Translations under genes and position numbers: made by a program
The notes under the pieces: model-generated
Database searches by the model: none
The model's input: the letters and a program-made list of their open reading frames with translations, nothing else
What the model was told of the DNA's origin: nothing
Shown here: piece after piece, positions 43,498-51,596 of the stretch
Position numbering within the stretch: the stretch's first letter is position 1
Layout of the letters: every line of letters begins with the position of its first letter
From: Tabrizicola sp.
GTDB lineage: Bacteria > Pseudomonadota > Alphaproteobacteria > Rhodobacterales > Rhodobacteraceae
Reading direction: 5' to 3'
DNA: 64,000 nt
Assembly (NCBI RefSeq): GCF_030373185.1
Contig: NZ_JAUCZH010000004.1
Location: 248,001-312,000, forward strand

Positions 43498-44360
43498 CTC
43501 AGCACCGGATCGAAGCGGTCCTTCAACCCTTCGCCAAGCTGGCTGAAGGCAAGGACGGTCAGGAACAGGGCGATCAGCGGGAAGACCAGCACCCACCATG
43601 CCTGATGAATGGAGGTGCGGCCTTCCGATATCATCCCGCCCCAGGTGGGATCGTCGGTGGAGATCGACAGGTTCACGAAACTGAGGATCGCCTCGACTAT
43701 CACGGCGATGCCCATCTCCAGCGTCAGAAGGACGACGATTGTGGGCAGCACATTCGGCAGGATTTCCCTCAGCATGGTGCCAACCCGCCCGCGCCCGGCC
43801 ACGCGTGCCGAGGCGACATAGTCCATCGCGCCCTGCGCCATCGCTTCGGCCCGGACCACGCGGGCAAAGCGGGTCCAGTCTATGACCACAATGGCGATGA
43901 TGATCGAGGTCAGGCTGGGGCCAAGGACGGCGATGAGGAGGATGGAGAAAAGGATGGGCGGAAAGGCCATCCAGATGTCGATCAGGCGCGAGATCACCAG
44001 ATCGACCCAGCCGCGCAGGAACCCGGCCAACAGGCCCAGCGTTGCCCCGATCAGGCAGGTTATGCTGCCTGCTGCCAGCGCCACCAGAAGCGCCACCCGC
44101 GCGCCATGCAGAAGGCGCGACAGGACATCACGGCCAAGACTGTCGGTGCCAAGCCAGTAGCCCGGCTCAGCCCCCGCCACCCAGATGGGCGGCATCCGGC
44201 CCAGAAACAGATCCTGCGCCAAAGGATCATGCGGCGCGATCCACGGCGCCAGAAGCGCCCCGAGACACAGCACGCCAAGCCAGAGCGCGGACAACCACAG
44301 CCGCACGCCCACGCGGCGTCGGACCATGGAGCGCCCATCCAACACTCTGGCGTCAAGCAT
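43494..44360 (-). CDS. Dipeptide/oligopeptide-type ABC permease (DppC-like)
   Basis: The permease has 288 residues and about six membrane helices with the DppC N-terminal pattern HDPLAQDLFLGRMPP and GTDSLGRDVLSRLLHGARVAL, typical of this family. The EAA loop appears as AEAMAQGAMDYVASARVAGRGRVGTMLREILPNVLP. Overlaps the DppB-like gene by 8 bases. Confidence 0.9.
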   Translation of the reverse strand: MLDARVLDGRSMVRRRVGVRLWLSALWLGVLCLGALLAPWIAPHDPLAQDLFLGRMPPIWVAGAEPGYWLGTDSLGRDVLSRLLHGARVALLVALAAGSITCLIGATLGLLAGFLRGWVDLVISRLIDIWMAFPPILFSILLIAVLGPSLTSIIIAIVVIDWTRFARVVRAEAMAQGAMDYVASARVAGRGRVGTMLREILPNVLPTIVVLLTLEMGIAVIVEAILSFVNLSISTDDPTWGGMISEGRTSIHQAWWVLVFPLIALFLTVLAFSQLGEGLKDRFDPVLR

Positions 44361-45363
44361 GGCGCAACCTTGGGTTCAACACGGTGTAAAGCAGGTCAAC
44401 AATCAGATTCACGGCGGTGAAGATCACCGCAAACAGGATCACGATGCCCTGGATCAGCGGAAGGTCACGGTTGATCACCGCGTCAATCGCCATGTTGCCA
44501 AGGCCTTCATAGGAGAAGAGCCGCTCGATGATCACCGTCCCACCAATCAGGAAGGTAAACTGTACGCCAACCAGCGTCAGCGTCGGCAGAACGGCATTGC
44601 GTAACGCCTCATGCATGATCACATGCGTCTCGCCGTAGCCCTTGGTGCGGGCCAGGGTGACGTAGTCAAGGTTCATGGTTTCCTTCAGGCTTTGCTTGAG
44701 AAGCTGGCCAATGATCGCCGCCAGCGGGATCGCCAGTGCCAGCGCAGGCATGAACATATGCGCGACAAGATCGGCCCAAAGATCAAAGCGCAGCCGGATC
44801 AGGCTTTCGAACAGGTAGAAATTCGTCGTGAAGGGCAAGTCCAGTGATGGCGTCACCCGCCCCGAGATGTGGAAGACCGGGAACAGCACCCCAAAGACCA
44901 GCATCAGGACCAGCCCCCAAAGGAAATCCGGCACCGACAGGGCCATGCCATTGACCACGTCGATCGCTCCTTCCGTTCGTGTGCCGCGCCCACGGGTGCC
45001 GATCAATGCCGCAGCCCCACCGATCAGAACGGCCATCACCAGGGCCATGATCGCCAGCTCCAGCGTCGCCGGCAGCCGCCCCAGCACCAGCCCCAGCACT
45101 GGCTGGCGCGTGGTGATCGAGGTGCCGAAATCCCCCTGCATCACCCCAGAAAGCCAGATGCCGAACTGGGTGATCAGGGGTTTATCCAACCCGTAAAGCG
45201 CGGAAAGCCGGGCGATGTCCTCGTCAGTCGCGCCCGGGGGCAGCATCATCGCAATGGGGTTGCCCGGCACAACCCGGATCACGAAGAACACGATCACCGC
45301 CACCCCCGCCAGCGTGACAAGGGTGGTCAGCAACCGCAAAAGAAGAATGCGCAAAAACGGCAT
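44353..45363 (-). CDS. Dipeptide/oligopeptide-type ABC permease (DppB-like)
   Basis: This 336-residue permease starts MPFLRILLLRLLTTLVTLAGVAVIVFFVIRVVPGNPIAMML, the classic DppB first helix and VPGDP-like motif, and its EAA loop is LKQSLKETMNLDYVTLARTKGYGETHVIMHEALRNAVLPTL. The repeat element and hairpin lie in the 104 bases between it and the binding-protein gene, so the two parts of the operon are separated by a possible partial terminator. Confidence 0.9.
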   Translation of the reverse strand: MPFLRILLLRLLTTLVTLAGVAVIVFFVIRVVPGNPIAMMLPPGATDEDIARLSALYGLDKPLITQFGIWLSGVMQGDFGTSITTRQPVLGLVLGRLPATLELAIMALVMAVLIGGAAALIGTRGRGTRTEGAIDVVNGMALSVPDFLWGLVLMLVFGVLFPVFHISGRVTPSLDLPFTTNFYLFESLIRLRFDLWADLVAHMFMPALALAIPLAAIIGQLLKQSLKETMNLDYVTLARTKGYGETHVIMHEALRNAVLPTLTLVGVQFTFLIGGTVIIERLFSYEGLGNMAIDAVINRDLPLIQGIVILFAVIFTAVNLIVDLLYTVLNPRLRHA

Positions 45364-45390
45364 TGGCCCCAGGTCGGGCGGATCGCCCTG

Positions 45391-45446
45391 TTTTCATCTG
45401 TCCAGAAATATCCTGCGGGGGGTCCGGGGGGTGCAAAACCCCCCGG
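45391..45446 (-). repeat. Intergenic hairpin plus GATATTT element after the binding-protein gene
   Basis: On the minus strand, CCGGGGGG-TTTTGCA-CCCCCCGG (45424-45446) is followed by GCAGGATATTTCTGGACAGA and TGAAAA (to 45391). The layout, hairpin then GATATTT motif, is the same as after choV and the mutase gene, here within an operon. Confidence 0.65.
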
Positions 45447-45467
45447 CCTTTCCGCAAGCGCGACGCG

Positions 45468-46997
45468 TCAGGCCCGCTTCATCAGATGCGGCAAGAGCGA
45501 GCCCGAGGCATGCGGGGTCACCACCACGCCCGGCGCGTGCAGGATTGGCTGGACATATTGCAGCAGCGGAATAACCAGCGCGTTATCGGCGATATACTTG
45601 TCCACCGCCTTCCAGCCCTCGATCCGCTTGGCTTCATCCGCCTCGCCCCACAAGGGACCGATCATGCCGATCAGATCCTCGCCATCCCACACGCTGTGCG
45701 GGCTTGGGCCGAACATCGCGAACCCGGTCGAGGTCGTCGGATCACCGACCGAATTGCCCCAGTTGTAGAAGGCGGCCGGGGCAAGCTGGTCGGCGGCGCG
45801 CAGTTCGTAATGCTTGGCGATCTCGTAGACCTCGATTTCCGCCTCGATCCCGACCCGGCGCCACAGGCCAACGATGGCCTGCACCATCTCGTAATCCTTG
45901 GGCTTGAACCCGCGGGTGGTCTGGATCTTGAACTTCACCGGATTGTCGGGACCATAGCCCGAGGCCGCCAGAAGCTCGATGGCCTTTGCCTCGTCATAGG
46001 CCACGGTGATCGAGGCATCAAAGGCATCGTATTCCGGGGTCTGGAGCGAGTCGATCTTGACGCCATAGCCCGACAGCAAGCGGTCGATGATCGCCTGCTT
46101 GTCGATGGCATGGGCGGCGGCCATCCGGACGTTGGGGTCGGTCATCACCTCGATATCGTTCAGGAAAATCATCCCGATGTCGGAAATCGGCGCGGCCACG
46201 CCGGCAAGGGGGCCACCTTTCAGACGGTCATATTCCTCATAGGGCATTTCCAGCGTGACATGGCTGTTGCCGCTCTCCACTTCGGCCACCCGGGCGGCGG
46301 CGTCGGGGACGAACTTGATGGTCACGGTATCAAAATCGGGCTTGCCGCCCCAGTAGTTCGCGTTCGCCTTCAGTCGGACAAATGCGTTGCGCTCGAACTT
46401 CTCGACCATGTAGGGGCCGGTGCCGACGGGCGCGGCCTCGAAGCCTTCGGCCCCGACCTTTTCATAGTAAGCCTTGGGCAAGACATAGCCGGTCAGGAAA
46501 TACATCCACTTGAAGATCGTCGGGTCGAACTGCGCCACATCGGCGATGACGCGGTTGCCTTCAACGCGGTGGTTGGCCAGCGTTCCCCAGACGAACTGGA
46601 TCGGGCTGCCGGTTTCGGGGTTCGCCACACGGGCAAGGTTCCAGGCCACATCCTCGGCGGTGAAGGGCGATCCGTCATGCCAGGTCACGCCTTCACGCAC
46701 GGTCATCCAGACCTGGGTCTTGTCGTCGTTCCAGCCCCATTCGGTCAGAAGTCCGGGCGCGGGCGACAGATCTGGCTGTTGCAGGATGTATTGGTCGAAG
46801 ACCGACTGATAAAGCCCCTGGATCGTCGGGTTCACAGCACTTGGGCCGACGGTCGGATCCCATGATGGCAAGTTGACGTTATAGGCGATCACCAGCTCGT
46901 CGATGGCCTGGGCAAAGGATGGCAGACTGATGGTGCCCGCCGCCATGGTGGCAGCGGACAGCTTGAGAAGACTGCGGCGGTTGAGGTTCATGGTCAT
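45468..46997 (-). CDS. ABC transporter substrate-binding protein, family 5, Tat-type signal
   Basis: This periplasmic protein of 509 residues has a twin-arginine signal (NRRSLLKLSAATMAAG, residues 4-19) and the family 5 (peptide/nickel/opine) fold: LTEWGWNDDKTQVWMTVREGVTWHDGSPFTAEDVAWNL, and VRMAAAHAIDKQAIIDRLL. Tat export is less common in this family than Sec. Substrate specificity cannot be read; besides di/oligopeptides this family takes opines, oligosaccharides and conjugated aromatics. Located between an FAD oxidoreductase gene and the permeases. Confidence 0.9.
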   Translation of the reverse strand: MTMNLNRRSLLKLSAATMAAGTISLPSFAQAIDELVIAYNVNLPSWDPTVGPSAVNPTIQGLYQSVFDQYILQQPDLSPAPGLLTEWGWNDDKTQVWMTVREGVTWHDGSPFTAEDVAWNLARVANPETGSPIQFVWGTLANHRVEGNRVIADVAQFDPTIFKWMYFLTGYVLPKAYYEKVGAEGFEAAPVGTGPYMVEKFERNAFVRLKANANYWGGKPDFDTVTIKFVPDAAARVAEVESGNSHVTLEMPYEEYDRLKGGPLAGVAAPISDIGMIFLNDIEVMTDPNVRMAAAHAIDKQAIIDRLLSGYGVKIDSLQTPEYDAFDASITVAYDEAKAIELLAASGYGPDNPVKFKIQTTRGFKPKDYEMVQAIVGLWRRVGIEAEIEVYEIAKHYELRAADQLAPAAFYNWGNSVGDPTTSTGFAMFGPSPHSVWDGEDLIGMIGPLWGEADEAKRIEGWKAVDKYIADNALVIPLLQYVQPILHAPGVVVTPHASGSLLPHLMKRA

Positions 46998-47037
46998 TTT
47001 CCCTGTTGGTTTCTTGTTGGTTTGTGGTCGTCTTGGA

Positions 47038-48606
47038 TCAGCTTCCGGCAAGGTGACGGGCAAGCAGGAAGCCCGGCCCCGCCCCTGTCCCCGCACCGGG
47101 CCACACGGCGGCACCGGTCAGGTGCAGGTTGGTGATCGGGGTCGACCCATCGGCATGGCCGCGGGCGGGGCGGAACAGGAAGTGCTGTGACAGGTGGTGG
47201 CTGCCGCAGACCTGATCACCGCCGACAAGGTTCGGGTTGTCAGCCTCCAGTTCCAGCGGGGTCACGATACGGCGGCCAAGGATTTTCGCCTTTGTGCCAG
47301 GGGCATGGGTCTCAAGGATCGCCAGCGCGCGGTCGGCGAAGGGGGCGGCGGCCTCGGCCCAGTCGGTCGCGGTGATCTCGCCTTTCGAGTCGCCCTTGAC
47401 GGTGCCGGGGGCCATGCGGACCTGCACCCAGAGGACATGTTTGCCATCAGGCGCGCGGCTTTGGTCATAGACGGTGGGCTGGCCGATTACAAGGATCGGC
47501 TCGTCGGGCAACATCCCGGCCGCTGCCTGTTGGTAGGTGCGGGCCATCTGGTCAAGGCTGGGCGCGATGTGGACATAAGCGAAACGTTGCAGGTCCGCCC
47601 CCGCGCGCCAGTCGGGAAGGGCGTCCATCGCAAGGTGGATCATCATCGTGCCGGGGGCATGGCGAAAGTCTTCCATGCTTCGGTCAAACGCGGGTGTCGT
47701 GCCGCCGGTCAGCCGGGGCAAAGCGCGTGGGGCAACCCCGGCAATGACCGCGCGGCGGGCAGCAATCTGGCGACCATCCAGAAGCTCGATGCCCGAAGCC
47801 TTGCCGCCCTGATGCAGGATCCGCGCGACCTTGGCCCTGGTTTCCACCACGCCACCGCGCGCCTCGATGGCCGCGATCAGCGACCGCGTCACCGTATCGG
47901 CCCCGCCTTGGCCGATCAACATGCCGAAGGCCTGGCCTGCCATACCTTCCAGATAGGGAAACATCGCGCCGCCCGCGACATCGGGGGCAAAGTCCAGATG
48001 CATGCCCCAGGCGCCCAGCATGGCCCGGACATGGGGATGCTCAAACGTCTCCTCCAGCCATGCGCGGGGCGAGGACAAAAGGAACCGCCCCATGTCCAGC
48101 GTGCCGCCCACCCCCTTGGCACGAAGTGTTTTGAACATGAAATATGCAAGCGCACGAAACCGCATCGGGGCGCCCAGAAGCCCGAAAAGATGCGGCGCCT
48201 CGGCCCCGAAGCCCGCGCAAAGGGTTTCCCAGGCCGCCGCATCCTTGGCCGAATGTGCGCGGATCGAGGCCAGGGTTTCTACCTTGTCGGTGGACACCCC
48301 CGCCCAAGTGCTGTCCGCGAAAGACGAGGCAAACGGGCGGTTGACCGGCACGAAGGCGCAGCCGTGGCGGGCCAGTTCTTCGCCATAGGCCTTGAAAAAC
48401 GGGCTTCCGGCGAAGAGGGAAAGGTTCATCGCCGCCCAGTCATGGCGAAAGCCGGGCAGGGTGTAGTCCCCGGTCTTGACCGCACCGCCCGCGACTGTGG
48501 ACTGTTCAAACACGCCCACGCGCCAGCCTTTCGCCGCAAGGTGCAGCGCCGCGGCCAGCGTGTTGTGGCCCGCCCCGATCAGGACTGCATCGAAACCTTC
48601 GGCCAT
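47038..48606 (-). CDS. FAD-dependent oxidoreductase, phytoene-dehydrogenase-like (COG1233)
   Basis: The protein has 522 residues with the dinucleotide-binding motif DAVLIGAGHNTLAAALHLAAKGWRVGVFEQ at the N-terminus and the C-terminal FAD-contact segment GAAVWPGAGTGAGPGFLLARHLAGS. It is a member of the broad phytoene-desaturase/amine-oxidase-like superfamily but no carotenoid gene is nearby. A clear paralogue is encoded at 49544-51109 on the other side of the divergent promoter. It is likely to dehydrogenate or isomerise a ring or side chain of the compound metabolised by this cluster. ATG 48606 is used; bases upstream belong to the operator region. Confidence 0.85.
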   Translation of the reverse strand: MAEGFDAVLIGAGHNTLAAALHLAAKGWRVGVFEQSTVAGGAVKTGDYTLPGFRHDWAAMNLSLFAGSPFFKAYGEELARHGCAFVPVNRPFASSFADSTWAGVSTDKVETLASIRAHSAKDAAAWETLCAGFGAEAPHLFGLLGAPMRFRALAYFMFKTLRAKGVGGTLDMGRFLLSSPRAWLEETFEHPHVRAMLGAWGMHLDFAPDVAGGAMFPYLEGMAGQAFGMLIGQGGADTVTRSLIAAIEARGGVVETRAKVARILHQGGKASGIELLDGRQIAARRAVIAGVAPRALPRLTGGTTPAFDRSMEDFRHAPGTMMIHLAMDALPDWRAGADLQRFAYVHIAPSLDQMARTYQQAAAGMLPDEPILVIGQPTVYDQSRAPDGKHVLWVQVRMAPGTVKGDSKGEITATDWAEAAAPFADRALAILETHAPGTKAKILGRRIVTPLELEADNPNLVGGDQVCGSHHLSQHFLFRPARGHADGSTPITNLHLTGAAVWPGAGTGAGPGFLLARHLAGS

Positions 48607-48646
48607 GTGTCCCCAGACCCGTTTCCTGACAGAGTGTCGCAGTGAT

Positions 48647-48666
48647 ATTTGCAAATGCATTTAAAT
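48647..48666. promoter_or_regulatory. Overlapping palindromes in the divergent promoter
   Basis: Three perfect palindromes overlap: ATTTGCAAAT (48647-48656), AAATGCATTT (48653-48662) and ATTTAAAT (48659-48666), centred between the two divergent operons. They form a likely operator for the MarR protein encoded at 51106. The first also contains TTTGCAAA. Confidence 0.6.
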
Positions 48667-48748
48667 CTGTCTAGCTTGATTCCAGAGGTGCCGGATCAAC
48701 CGGCGCGCGGATCAGTGCCGGGATGGTCTGGCCAACAGGGAGAATAAG

Positions 48749-49540
48749 ATGACCTCTGCAAGCGTCTTGAGTTCATTGGCGGGCATGCTCGCCTCGGGCG
48801 GGATCGAAGTGGTGGATTGCTCGGGCGTGCTTGGCCCGGAAACGCCGCTCTTGAAGCTGCCGCCAGATTTCGCCAAGGACACCCCGCCGATCAAGATCCA
48901 CCGGATCAGCGAATATGACAAGGACGGGCCGTTCTGGGCCTGGAACTGGCTGGAGCTTGGCGAACACTCCGGCACCCATTTCGACGCGCCGCACCACTGG
49001 ATCACCGGCAAGGATTATGCCGACGGCTATACCGATACGCTGGACGTGCAGCGGTTGGTCGCCCCGGTCAACGTGCTGGACTTCAGCGCCGAATGTGCGG
49101 CGGACCCGGACTTTCTTCTGACCATCGACCATGTCAAAGCGTGGGAGGCCAAGCACGGCGCGATCAACGCGGGCGAATGGGTCGTGCTGCGGTCCGACTG
49201 GGACAGCCGCGCGCATGACGAAGGGTTGTTCCTGAACGCGAACGAGACCGGCCCGCATACGCCGGGACCGACGGCCGAGGTCATCGAATACCTGATCGGC
49301 AAGGGCATTGTCGGCTGGGGCAGCCAGTGCATCGGCACCGATGCGGGGCAGGCGGGCGGCATGACGCCACCCTTCCCGGCGCATAACCTTTTGCACAAGA
49401 ACAACTGTTTCGGCCTTGCCAGCCTTGCCAACCTGTCGAAGCTGCCGGCCAAGGGGGCGATCCTGATTGCCGCCCCCTTGAAGATCAAGCAGGGTACGGG
49501 CTCGCCAATCCGGGCGCTGGCGCTGGTGCCGAAGGGCTAG
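48749..49540 (+). CDS. Cyclase family protein, isatin hydrolase/kynurenine formamidase-like
   Basis: This metal-dependent hydrolase of 263 residues is of PF04199. The metal-binding motif HSGTHFDAPHHW is near residue 72, matching HxGTHxDxPxH, and a second region is WGSQCIGTDAGQAGG. Known members open the lactam of isatin (giving isatinate) or hydrolyse N-formylkynurenine (giving kynurenine). The position upstream of an FAD oxidoreductase, MarR and iorAB in one operon favours an isatin-type reaction, since its product is a 2-oxoacid, but this is inference. ATG 48749 (MTSASVLSSLAG) follows AGGGAG at 48738-48743. Confidence 0.88.
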   Translation: MTSASVLSSLAGMLASGGIEVVDCSGVLGPETPLLKLPPDFAKDTPPIKIHRISEYDKDGPFWAWNWLELGEHSGTHFDAPHHWITGKDYADGYTDTLDVQRLVAPVNVLDFSAECAADPDFLLTIDHVKAWEAKHGAINAGEWVVLRSDWDSRAHDEGLFLNANETGPHTPGPTAEVIEYLIGKGIVGWGSQCIGTDAGQAGGMTPPFPAHNLLHKNNCFGLASLANLSKLPAKGAILIAAPLKIKQGTGSPIRALALVPKG

Positions 49541-49543
49541 GCG

Positions 49544-51109
49544 GTGCGGCCTGATCACGTCATCATCGGCAGCGGGATCAACGCGCTGGTCGCCGGGGCG
49601 CTTCTGGCGCTGAAGGGCGACCGCGTGCTGCTGCTGGAGCGTGAGGCCACCCCCGGTGGGTGCCTGCGCACCGAGGAGATCACGCTGCCGGGGTTTCATC
49701 ATGACGTGATGGCCGCGACATGGGTCTTGTTCATGACCTCACCGGCGGGGGCCGCGCTTGGCCCCCACCTTGCCCGGCACGGGTTCGACTATTGCCACAC
49801 GCCCCACCCGACGGCGGTGATCCGCCCGAACGGCGAGGCGCTGGTGCTGACCACCGACCGGGCGAAGAACATCGCCGCCTTCAACGCGCTGGCACCCGGC
49901 GATGGGGACCGGCATGCGGCGGATGTCGGCAGTATCGAGGCCGATGCACCCTTTCTTTTCTCGCTTCTGGGCGGCTCGCTCTGGTCATGGCCTACGGCAA
50001 AGCTGCTGTGGGGGCAGGTGCGGAAGCGCGGCTTGCGTGGGCTTGCCGCATGGTTCGGCACCGCGCTGACCCCGGCGCGGGGCTGGCTTGAGACGGGCTA
50101 TCAAAGCCCCCTCGTGCAGGCGCTTTACGCGCCGTGGGTGTTGCACACCGGGCTGACCCCGGAAAGCACCTATTCCGGCCAGATGGGCAAGGTCATCGCC
50201 TTCGCGCTGGAAGCGGCGGGGGCGCCGATCGTCAAGGGCGGCTCGGGCCGGGCAGTTGCGGCGTTCCGCACGCTGATCGAGGGAAAGGGCGGCGAAATCC
50301 GCTGTGGCGCGGATGTGGACCGGATTTTGGTGACCAAGGGCCGGGTGCGGGGCGTGGCGTTGACCTCGGGCGAGGAAATCCTTGCGCCCTCCGTCCTCGC
50401 CTCGGTCGCACCGGGGCAGTTGCAGGGCCGGCTTCTGCGCGAGGTGAACCTGCCGGAAGATCAGGCGGCGGCGAAGTCCTTCCGCCACGGACGGGGGAAT
50501 TTCCAACTGCATTACGCGCTGGACCGCCAGCCGGAATGGCTGTCGCCGGGGCTGGAGGATGTGGCGCTGATCCATCTGGCGGATGGGATCGATTCCGTCT
50601 CGAAATCCGCGAACGAGGCAGAGCGGGGGATGCTGCCCGCCACCCCCACGATCTGCGTGGGCCAGCCGCACCGGCTTGACCCCTCACGCTGCCCTGACGG
50701 GAAGGCGATCCTCTGGCTGCAAATCCCCGACGCGCCGCGCGTGGTCAAGGGCGATGCGGCGGGAGAGATTGCCACCGATGGCACATGGTCCGAGGTCAGC
50801 CGCGAAGCCTTTGCCGACCGGATCGAAGCCATCCTGCGCCAGCACATCAAGGATTTCGACAGCATCAAGCTGGCCCGCCGCGCCTATTCCCCGGCCGATC
50901 TTGAGTCGATGAATATCAACCTTGTCGGCGGTGACCCTTATGGCGGGCTTTGCAGCATCGACCAGTTCTTCATCTTCCGCCCCTATGCCCATTCGACCAA
51001 TGGCGTCGGGCTGGTGCGCGGGCTGATCCACATCGGCGCCTCGACCCACCCCGGGCCGGGGCTGGGCGGCGGATCGGGCTTCCTTGCGGCAAAAAGGCTG
51101 GGCGCATGA
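49544..51109 (+). CDS. FAD-dependent oxidoreductase, phytoene-dehydrogenase-like (COG1233), paralogue
   Basis: The protein has 521 residues. Its N-terminal DHVIIGSGINALVAGALLALKGDRVLLLEREATPGG binds FAD and its C-terminus ASTHPGPGLGGGSGFLAAKRLGA completes the fold. It shares order and many positions with the product of 47038-48606, including LPGFxHD, PDGK.LW.Q.P and VKGD..GEI, so they are old paralogues. GTG 49544 is the start, three bases after the cyclase stop, and its end overlaps the MarR gene (ATGA), so cyclase, oxidoreductase and MarR are one operon. Substrate unknown; it probably acts directly before or after the cyclase. Confidence 0.85.
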   Translation: MRPDHVIIGSGINALVAGALLALKGDRVLLLEREATPGGCLRTEEITLPGFHHDVMAATWVLFMTSPAGAALGPHLARHGFDYCHTPHPTAVIRPNGEALVLTTDRAKNIAAFNALAPGDGDRHAADVGSIEADAPFLFSLLGGSLWSWPTAKLLWGQVRKRGLRGLAAWFGTALTPARGWLETGYQSPLVQALYAPWVLHTGLTPESTYSGQMGKVIAFALEAAGAPIVKGGSGRAVAAFRTLIEGKGGEIRCGADVDRILVTKGRVRGVALTSGEEILAPSVLASVAPGQLQGRLLREVNLPEDQAAAKSFRHGRGNFQLHYALDRQPEWLSPGLEDVALIHLADGIDSVSKSANEAERGMLPATPTICVGQPHRLDPSRCPDGKAILWLQIPDAPRVVKGDAAGEIATDGTWSEVSREAFADRIEAILRQHIKDFDSIKLARRAYSPADLESMNINLVGGDPYGGLCSIDQFFIFRPYAHSTNGVGLVRGLIHIGASTHPGPGLGGGSGFLAAKRLGA

Positions 51110-51594
51110 CCGATCAATCGCCCCCTGAACGCCCGCCTGCCAGCCCGCCGCGTCTGGGAGAAATCGGGCTGACCAATTTCGCGCCCTATCTGATGAACCG
51201 CATCATGGGCCGCTACAACGCCAGTCTGCGAGATGAAATGGCCGGGCTTGGCCTGACAACCCCCAAGATGCGCGCGCTGGCGGTGCTTTCGGTGATCGAA
51301 GGCCCGCTGATCCGCGAACTCGCGGTCTTTTCGGTGGTTGAACAATCCACCCTGTCGCGCGCGCTGGATCAGTTGGCGACCGAAGGGCTGATCCGGCGTG
51401 AAGCCGACAGCGCCGACAGTCGTGCGACCCGGATCTTCATCACCGAGGCTGGGCGGGTCGCTTTCGAAACCCTCTGGCCCCGCATGGCCGAGGCGCAGTC
51501 GCGCATGTTCCGTGGCATCCCCGACGACGAACGCCGCGCCTTCGTGGCAACGCTTCAGAAAATGCTGACCAACATCCGCAAGCACGAGATCTGA
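51106..51594 (+). CDS. MarR-family regulator
   Basis: This winged-helix repressor has 162 residues. Typical features are TPKMRALAVLSVIEGPLIRELAVFSVVEQSTLSRALDQLATEGLIRREADSADSRATRIFITEAG, covering recognition helix and wing. It lies inside the operon of putative aromatic genes and is two bases before iorA, so it probably senses a pathway aromatic acid or CoA ester and controls the divergent promoter at 48607-48748. Confidence 0.9.
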   Translation: MTDQSPPERPPASPPRLGEIGLTNFAPYLMNRIMGRYNASLRDEMAGLGLTTPKMRALAVLSVIEGPLIRELAVFSVVEQSTLSRALDQLATEGLIRREADSADSRATRIFITEAGRVAFETLWPRMAEAQSRMFRGIPDDERRAFVATLQKMLTNIRKHEI

Positions 51595-51596
51595 TC

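Noticed and set aside
48648-48655. Calling TTTGCAAA in the ior divergent promoter a PccR site
   Set aside because: It is embedded in other palindromes more simply explained as a MarR operator; kept only as a question in the findings.
47038-51109. Carotenoid desaturases (crtI) as the identity of the two COG1233 proteins
   Set aside because: No crtB, crtE or other pigment genes are near; the genes are operonic with a cyclase, MarR, iorAB and a transporter.
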